Assembly (NCBI GenBank): GCA_030835065.1
Contig: JAUQWR010000183.1
Location: forward strand, 1-10,436
Length of the DNA stretch: 10,436 bases
DNA from: Candidatus Kapaibacterium sp.
GTDB taxonomy: Bacteria; Bacteroidota; Ignavibacteria; Kapaibacteriales; UBA2268
Reading direction: 5' to 3'
Shown here in pieces: positions 6,314 to 10,436 of the stretch. The translations under genes were made by a program, and so were the position numbers. How positions within the stretch are numbered: position 1 is the first letter of the stretch; every line of letters begins with the position of its first letter. Below the pieces are notes generated by a model that was not told where the DNA came from, searched no databases, and saw nothing but the letters and a program-made list of their open reading frames with translations.

Positions 6314-7660
6314 ATGAAAAAATTAAATCTGATTGGGAAAATACTGGGCATAGCACTAGGTTTTTTCCTTTTCGCGGGAGGTATGGACTCGGCTATGTGT
6401 CAGATGAAACCTATTGAATTTACAAAAGATACTCTGCCAAATGGATTGCAGGTTATCTATCATATCGACAAATCAGCCCCTGTAGTGGCTACAATTGTGC
6501 ATTATCGTGTTGGTTCTAGAGATGAATTTACATCTCAAACCGGCTATGCACACTTTTTTGAGCACCTTATGTTCGAAGCTACTAATAATATCCCAAGAGC
6601 AAGTATAGATAAATATATCCAAGAAGCAGGCGGGGATTTGAATGCTCATACCTCATTCGACGAAACAGTATATTATTTGCGTCTTCCAGCAAATGAAATA
6701 AAGCTTGCTTTATGGATCGAATCCCAAAGAATGCGTGGATTGCTTGTGGATACAATCGGTGTGGAAACTCAACGCGGTGTTGTTCTTCAAGAAATGAATA
6801 TGAGAAGATTTAATCAACCTTATGGCAATTTATTAGATAAGGTTTGCGAGCATTTGTTTGATGGTGGCTCTTATTCATGGACTACTCTAGGAAGTGCAGA
6901 GCATATCCAAAATGCAAAAAACGAAGATTTTAAAGCATTTTATAATAATTTTTACAGACCTAATAATGCTACTTTAGTAATTGCAGGCGATTTTAATATC
7001 GAAGATGCTAGAAACTACGTTAATTCTTATTTTGGTCAGTTTCCAAAAACTGAACTTCCAAAGCGTGAACAATTTAAAATTAATGCAATGAAGGGCGAAG
7101 TAGTTGAAAAAATTGACGACGAAAAAGCTCAGCTTCCTGGTGTTTTCATTGCTTTTAGAGCTCCTTCGCTAGGCGATAAAGATTATCACGCTATGATGCT
7201 TCTCAACGATATTCTTGCTGCTGGAGAAAGCTCAAGAATTTATAAAACTATTGTAGATAAAGAACAATTGGCAGTCGAAGCTACTGCTTTCCCATTGAGC
7301 CTCGAAAAATCAGGCGCTATTGTGTTCTATGGCATTATCCAGCCAGACAAAGATTTGAAAGATTTGCAAAATGCACTTTTTGAAGAAATCGAAAAAGTAA
7401 TCGAAAAAGGTATTAGCGACGAAGAACTTCAAAAAGCTAAAAATATTAAAGAATCTCAAACTATTTTTGGTTTGAAAGATGCATTAGACAAAGCTCGTAT
7501 TCTTGCGCGTTACAATAGCTACTACAATGATCCTAAATTAATCAATACAGAACTTGCAAACTATTTGAAAGTGACTAAAGAAGACATCATGAGGGTTGCT
7601 AAGCAATACTTGGGTACTAAAAATAGAGTGATTTTGCAATATATCCCGAAAAAAGCTTAG
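6314..7660 (+). CDS. M16 family zinc metallopeptidase, catalytic subunit (pitrilysin/insulinase type)
   Basis: This is a 448-residue exported protease. A signal peptide occupies about residues 1-29 (KKLNLIGKILGIALGFFLF…AMC|Q). The inverted zinc-binding motif is complete: H80-F-F-E83-H84, with the distal zinc ligand E160 in GVVLQEMNMR at the usual spacing. Two M16 lobes fit the length, as in the bacterial M16B group. The second lobe has SSRIY (R308), but where the family's Arg/Tyr substrate-gripping pair needs Tyr (…LAYS…) this protein has LAV (V321). M16B enzymes often work as heterodimers with a non-catalytic partner that supplies that pair, and the next gene fits that role. It probably degrades peptides or unfolded proteins in the periplasm. 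There are 38 bases to the next gene, so co-transcription is likely. Confidence 0.93.
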   Translation: MKKLNLIGKILGIALGFFLFAGGMDSAMCQMKPIEFTKDTLPNGLQVIYHIDKSAPVVATIVHYRVGSRDEFTSQTGYAHFFEHLMFEATNNIPRASIDKYIQEAGGDLNAHTSFDETVYYLRLPANEIKLALWIESQRMRGLLVDTIGVETQRGVVLQEMNMRRFNQPYGNLLDKVCEHLFDGGSYSWTTLGSAEHIQNAKNEDFKAFYNNFYRPNNATLVIAGDFNIEDARNYVNSYFGQFPKTELPKREQFKINAMKGEVVEKIDDEKAQLPGVFIAFRAPSLGDKDYHAMMLLNDILAAGESSRIYKTIVDKEQLAVEATAFPLSLEKSGAIVFYGIIQPDKDLKDLQNALFEEIEKVIEKGISDEELQKAKNIKESQTIFGLKDALDKARILARYNSYYNDPKLINTELANYLKVTKEDIMRVAKQYLGTKNRVILQYIPKKA

Positions 7661-7686
7661 TTAAATTTTTGATGTAAATTAATTTC

Positions 7687-7692
7687 AAAGGA
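7687..7692 (+). promoter_or_regulatory. Ribosome-binding site of the second M16 gene
   Basis: AAAGGA with a 6-base spacer to the ATG at 7699. It is the clearest plus-strand Shine-Dalgarno match in the window and confirms that start within the 38-base gap after the first M16 gene. Confidence 0.6.
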
Positions 7693-7698
7693 AATAAA

Positions 7699-9771
7699 AT
7701 GAAGTTCTTATCATATATTTTTGTTATAAGCATAATTCTTGTGAATATTATGACTGCACAAACCATAGATGTAAGTAAAAAACCGGAGTCTTTGCCTGCC
7801 GGAGAGTTTAAATTCCCGTCGCACAAAGAAAAAACTTTGCCCAACGGATTGAAAATTTTTGTAATTGAAGATAAAGACCAGCCTACTTTGTCATTGAATC
7901 TTTTGATTCCTGGCGGTACTTCTGTCGATACTAAAGCCGGTACTGCAGATTTATTGGCAGCTTTATTGACTAAAGGTGCAGGCAAGCGCAGTGCTCAGCA
8001 GATTGCAAACGAAATTGATGGCGTGGGTGCTTCGATTTCTGCAAGCTCTACTGGTGATTATATCACTGTTAGTGCTTCAGGACTCAAAAAACATATGAAA
8101 TTGATCTTGGATATTTATACTGATGTAGTTTTGAAGCCAAGCCTTCCTGAAGATGAATTCGAAAAATTGCAAAAACAAATGATTGCAGGCTTGATTAATG
8201 ATAAATCTCAACCTTCGAAGTTGGGTGCTATTCTTGCCCGTAAAGTTCTTTATGGCGAAAATCATCCTTATGCAAATTCTGCTACTGAAAAATCAGTAGA
8301 ATCTATAGAAATTGATGATGTCAAACAATACTACAGTACATATTTTAAACCAAATCAAGCTTCAATCGCTATTATTGGCGACGTCAATGCCGAAGAAGTT
8401 TTCAAAGCTATCGATAAGAGCTTTGGTGATTGGAAAAAAGGCAAGTCTTTGGAAATAAAAATTCCTGAAGCTAAGCCTATGCCTAAAGGTGTTTATTTTA
8501 TTAATCGTCCGGGCTCAACCCAATCCACTGTTATTATAACTTCTCTTGGTGTGCCTTCGACTGACGAAAAATATGAAACTTTAGAATTGGCTTCTAAGAT
8601 TATTGGATCTGGCTTTGGCGGTAGATTGTTCCGCACTTTGAGAGAAACTTATTCATTTACTTATACTCCTTGGGGATATCTAACCAGCTCTAAGTATTTG
8701 AACAGATTTGCTTGTGGTGCTGATGTCAAAATGGATAAAACTGATTCTTCGATTACTGTGATTATGGAACAATTGCAACAATTGGCAGACGAAGCTCCTG
8801 CTGCTGATGAGTTAAATAGATTATTGAAATTCGAATTAGGACAGTATTATATGTCTTTCGAAAATTCTTCGTTTTTAGCTTCTTTAATTCAATCGGCAGA
8901 CTTCCTAAACATCCCATTAGAAAGATTTAAGTCTTACCCAAGCAGGCTTCAAGCTACTTCAGGAAAGGCTATTAGCGCAATGGCATACGATTTTATGAAT
9001 CCAAAAAATGCTTTTATTGTTGTTGTTGGCGATCCAAAAGTAAAACAAGATCTTGAAAAATTTGGTCAGATAATTGAATATAACTTAGATTTAGAACCAA
9101 TAAGCGGCGAAAAAGCTAAGATGGAAAAAGTTTCTCTAAGCCCGGAAGACTTAATGAAAAAACACATTGATGCAATTGGCGGAAAGTCTAGTATTGCGGC
9201 TGTAAATTCTATGATAGTAAAATCAAAATCAAACATGATAATCCAAGGTCAGTCTTTAGAAGGTGATATTATTGAATATAAAAAAGCACCTAATAAATAT
9301 TACCTAAAAATGGATATGGGTATGTTTGTTCAAGAATTATGGTGCAACGGGCAACAAGCTTTCTCCGGTCAGAATGGAATTTTTAGCGAAATTAAAGGCA
9401 AACAATACGATAAAATTATGGGCGATGGTATTATGTTTGCTACTACAAAATTGCTCGAAAATGGATTCGAAATGGAAGTGTTGGGCAGACAGGATGGAAA
9501 TATTGTTGTAAAAGCAAAATCTAAAGCAGGCGAAGAATATACTTATTATTTCGATGCTAAAACATATCTTTTGAATAAATATGAACAATTGGAAGAAATG
9601 TCGAATGCTACATATCCTGTTACAGTCAAAATGAGCAACTACCAAAAGGTTGGCGATGTAATGCTCCCTATGCTTGTCGAAACCAATTCAGAAATTTACA
9701 AGCTGAAAAATGAAAATACATACGAATTGAATAAAGAAATGGACGATCAGATGTTTTTACCTAAAAAGTAA
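7699..9771 (+). CDS. Non-catalytic M16 peptidase-like subunit with C-terminal LolA-like domain
   Basis: This 690-residue protein has a signal peptide (…IILVNIMTA|Q, cut near residue 20). Residues ~45-465 form two M16 lobes (TLPNGLKIFV at 46-55 matches the TLPNGLQVIY start of its neighbour). The zinc motif is lost: D84-L-L-A87-A88 stands where HxxEH should be, so no hydrolysis is expected. The second lobe keeps the Arg/Tyr pair of M16B partners, R309 in FGGRLF and Y322 in SFTYTP. Residues ~480-690 are an added beta-rich domain (HIDAIGGKSS, APNKYYLKM, YYFDAKTYLLNKYE, YPVTVKMSNYQKVGDVMLP) resembling LolA/LolB-like lipoprotein-sorting folds; that assignment rests on pattern only. It most likely forms a heterodimer with the upstream protease. 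Fusions of this size occur in Bacteroidetes, so it is not a broken gene. A hairpin terminator follows. Confidence 0.88.
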   Translation: MKFLSYIFVISIILVNIMTAQTIDVSKKPESLPAGEFKFPSHKEKTLPNGLKIFVIEDKDQPTLSLNLLIPGGTSVDTKAGTADLLAALLTKGAGKRSAQQIANEIDGVGASISASSTGDYITVSASGLKKHMKLILDIYTDVVLKPSLPEDEFEKLQKQMIAGLINDKSQPSKLGAILARKVLYGENHPYANSATEKSVESIEIDDVKQYYSTYFKPNQASIAIIGDVNAEEVFKAIDKSFGDWKKGKSLEIKIPEAKPMPKGVYFINRPGSTQSTVIITSLGVPSTDEKYETLELASKIIGSGFGGRLFRTLRETYSFTYTPWGYLTSSKYLNRFACGADVKMDKTDSSITVIMEQLQQLADEAPAADELNRLLKFELGQYYMSFENSSFLASLIQSADFLNIPLERFKSYPSRLQATSGKAISAMAYDFMNPKNAFIVVVGDPKVKQDLEKFGQIIEYNLDLEPISGEKAKMEKVSLSPEDLMKKHIDAIGGKSSIAAVNSMIVKSKSNMIIQGQSLEGDIIEYKKAPNKYYLKMDMGMFVQELWCNGQQAFSGQNGIFSEIKGKQYDKIMGDGIMFATTKLLENGFEMEVLGRQDGNIVVKAKSKAGEEYTYYFDAKTYLLNKYEQLEEMSNATYPVTVKMSNYQKVGDVMLPMLVETNSEIYKLKNENTYELNKEMDDQMFLPKK

Positions 9772-9810
9772 TAATTAGTTAATAATAAAACTAAGTATTA
9801 ACCGAAATAA

Positions 9811-9848
9811 AAAAACAGAGGCATAGCATTAGTTGTGCCTCTGTTTTT
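9811..9848 (+). terminator. Rho-independent terminator after the M16 pair
   Basis: The perfect 13-base arms AAAAACAGAGGCA (9811-9823) and TGCCTCTGTTTTT (9836-9848) enclose a 12-base loop and end in a T-run. The hairpin lies 40 bases after the M16 stop codon and ends the plus-strand run that includes the two M16 genes. The A-run on the left arm would let it work on the other strand too. Confidence 0.88.
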
Positions 9849-9858
9849 ATTTCTTATT

Positions 9859-9886
9859 TTGACAGTACTTAAAAATTAATTAATTT
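9859..9886 (+). promoter_or_regulatory. Weak candidate promoter for the last gene
   Basis: TTGACA (9859-9864) is a perfect sigma70-type -35 hexamer. At 16 bases' spacing the -10 candidate is TAATTT (9881-9886), only a 3/6 match. A promoter is expected here, between a terminator and a new gene. If the host uses the Bacteroidetes sigma factor, this E. coli-style match may mean nothing. Confidence 0.22.
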
Positions 9887-9914
9887 CCCAAAAAGATTTA
9901 TTAATTTTTGGAAA
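9884..9914 (+). promoter_or_regulatory. Hairpin in the leader of the last gene, overlapping its ribosome-binding site
   Basis: TTTCC(C)AAAAA (9884-9894) pairs with TTTTTGGAAA (9905-9914) around a 10-base loop, with one bulged C. The second arm contains GGAAA, the only purine-rich ribosome-binding candidate before the ATG at 9919. The fold would mask it, but the stem is A/T-rich and weak. Confidence 0.3.
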
Positions 9915-9918
9915 GTAT

Positions 9919-10436
9919 ATGCGTTTAAGAGCAATTCTATTCTTTGTGCCAATCTTTCTAGCTACATTCATAATCATCCCACAAGCACAATCACAATCTG
10001 ATTATGAGCAGACAGTAGAGGCGTTTTTCAATAATGATTTTAGCAAATGCTTGGATATGTGCAATAAAGCAATATCCAATCCAGCTATTACAGACAAGCA
10101 AGATTACTATGCAATGAAGGTGTTTCTACTAGATGCCTTCGGTTATAAAGACGAATACTTAAAAACTATGCAGACTATTACTAGTTCGCCTGATAATTAC
10201 GAACTTATTTTTATGGGATTTTTTGATGAAAAATACTCTGCATATACTGATTATTTAAATGAGAGAATGAATAAAGCTTATGAAAATCTTTTAAATAATC
10301 CCAAATTTTCTATTTATTCCAAGGCAATTACTAATGAAAGATTTAGTCAGCTCAATCTTGATTTAAAAAATAAGAAAAAAGCTTCCGAATACTATAACAA
10401 ACTAGGTTTAATAAAAAACTGGCAAGGCGTAGGTCC
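9919..10436 (+). CDS. Secreted TPR-like protein, 3' end outside window
   Basis: The frame opens with ATG at 9919 and stays open for 172 full codons to the window edge. A signal peptide is clear: MRLRAILFFVPIFLATFIII, then PQAQS|Q as a likely cut site. The mature part is alpha-helical in character with TPR-like helix pairs, for example AFFNNDFSKCLDMCNKAI and KASEYYNKLGLI. The last visible residues, LGLIKNWQGVG followed by an incomplete Pro-type codon, resemble the junction (LGf..dW.v.GPF) found where TPR segments lead into a DUF3857/transglutaminase-like region. That prediction rests on a few residues only. It stands after a terminator and so has its own transcription; GGAAAG is the likely ribosome-binding site. 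The function cannot be named from this fragment. Confidence 0.75.
   Translation, partial: MRLRAILFFVPIFLATFIIIPQAQSQSDYEQTVEAFFNNDFSKCLDMCNKAISNPAITDKQDYYAMKVFLLDAFGYKDEYLKTMQTITSSPDNYELIFMGFFDEKYSAYTDYLNERMNKAYENLLNNPKFSIYSKAITNERFSQLNLDLKNKKKASEYYNKLGLIKNWQGVG

Noticed and set aside
7617..7985. Minus-strand open frame over the junction of the two M16 genes
   Set aside because: It covers the ends of two well-supported genes on the other strand, and its translation shows no family features.
9337..9645. Minus-strand open frame rich in Phe, Ile and Cys inside the LolA-like domain
   Set aside because: It is the antisense shadow of A-rich, Lys-rich coding sequence and has no start signal or known motif.
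7699..9771. Second M16 gene as a decayed pseudogene because HxxEH is missing
   Set aside because: The frame is intact over 690 codons with a good ribosome-binding site and signal peptide, and the Arg/Tyr pair of non-catalytic partners is kept, so a functional inactive subunit explains it better.
1..10436. CRISPR array, tRNA, insertion sequence, prophage or defence system
   Set aside because: No regularly spaced direct repeats, cloverleaf-like segments, transposase or integrase motifs, or defence-protein domains were seen on either strand.

Overview
The window is visibly AT-rich and carries ordinary bacterial genes. Several features point to the Bacteroidetes/Chlorobi/Ignavibacteria/Kapabacteria side of bacteria: a GWxTD-domain protein, an M16 zinc-protease pair whose second member has an inactive protease body fused to a LolA-like tail, signal peptides cut just before Gln (AYS|Q, TA|Q), and weak ribosome-binding sites at many starts. 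This placement is inferred from gene content; no rRNA or marker phylogeny is available here.

Layout. Bases 1-1632 (+) are the end of a surface-polysaccharide cluster: the last residues of a Wzz/GNVR-type chain-length determinant, then an overlapping O-antigen ligase/polymerase-type membrane protein. Convergent to it, and overlapping its stop codon, is a tight three-gene operon on the minus strand (3089 down to 1629). It encodes a small HMA copper/heavy-metal chaperone, a YtnP-like metallo-beta-lactamase-fold hydrolase and a soluble Rieske [2Fe-2S] protein, with 3 and 0 bases between genes. A divergent intergenic region (3090 to about 3200) separates it from a plus-strand run: a secreted or outer-membrane protein of unknown function with an unclear start, a GWxTD-domain protein, the Tat translocase subunit TatC, and two tandem M16 peptidase genes. 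A strong hairpin terminator (9811-9848) closes the run. A further secreted TPR-like protein starts at 9919 and leaves the window unfinished.

How the genes may work together. The M16 pair looks like one heteromeric periplasmic protease: the first protein has the complete zinc site (HxxEH plus a distal Glu) but lacks the Tyr of the substrate-binding Arg/Tyr pair, while the second has lost HxxEH but keeps Arg/Tyr. TatC is a housekeeping export component; no twin-arginine signal is visible on any protein here. The HMA-MBL-Rieske operon probably has a shared metal or redox role, but nothing in the sequence identifies it.

No tRNA, rRNA, CRISPR array, insertion sequence or phage feature was recognised. 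I do not see a clearly new system. The points most worth a second look are the complementary M16 pair with its tail fusion, the zero-spaced metal/redox operon, the possible start-region frameshift near 3185, and two intergenic hairpins.
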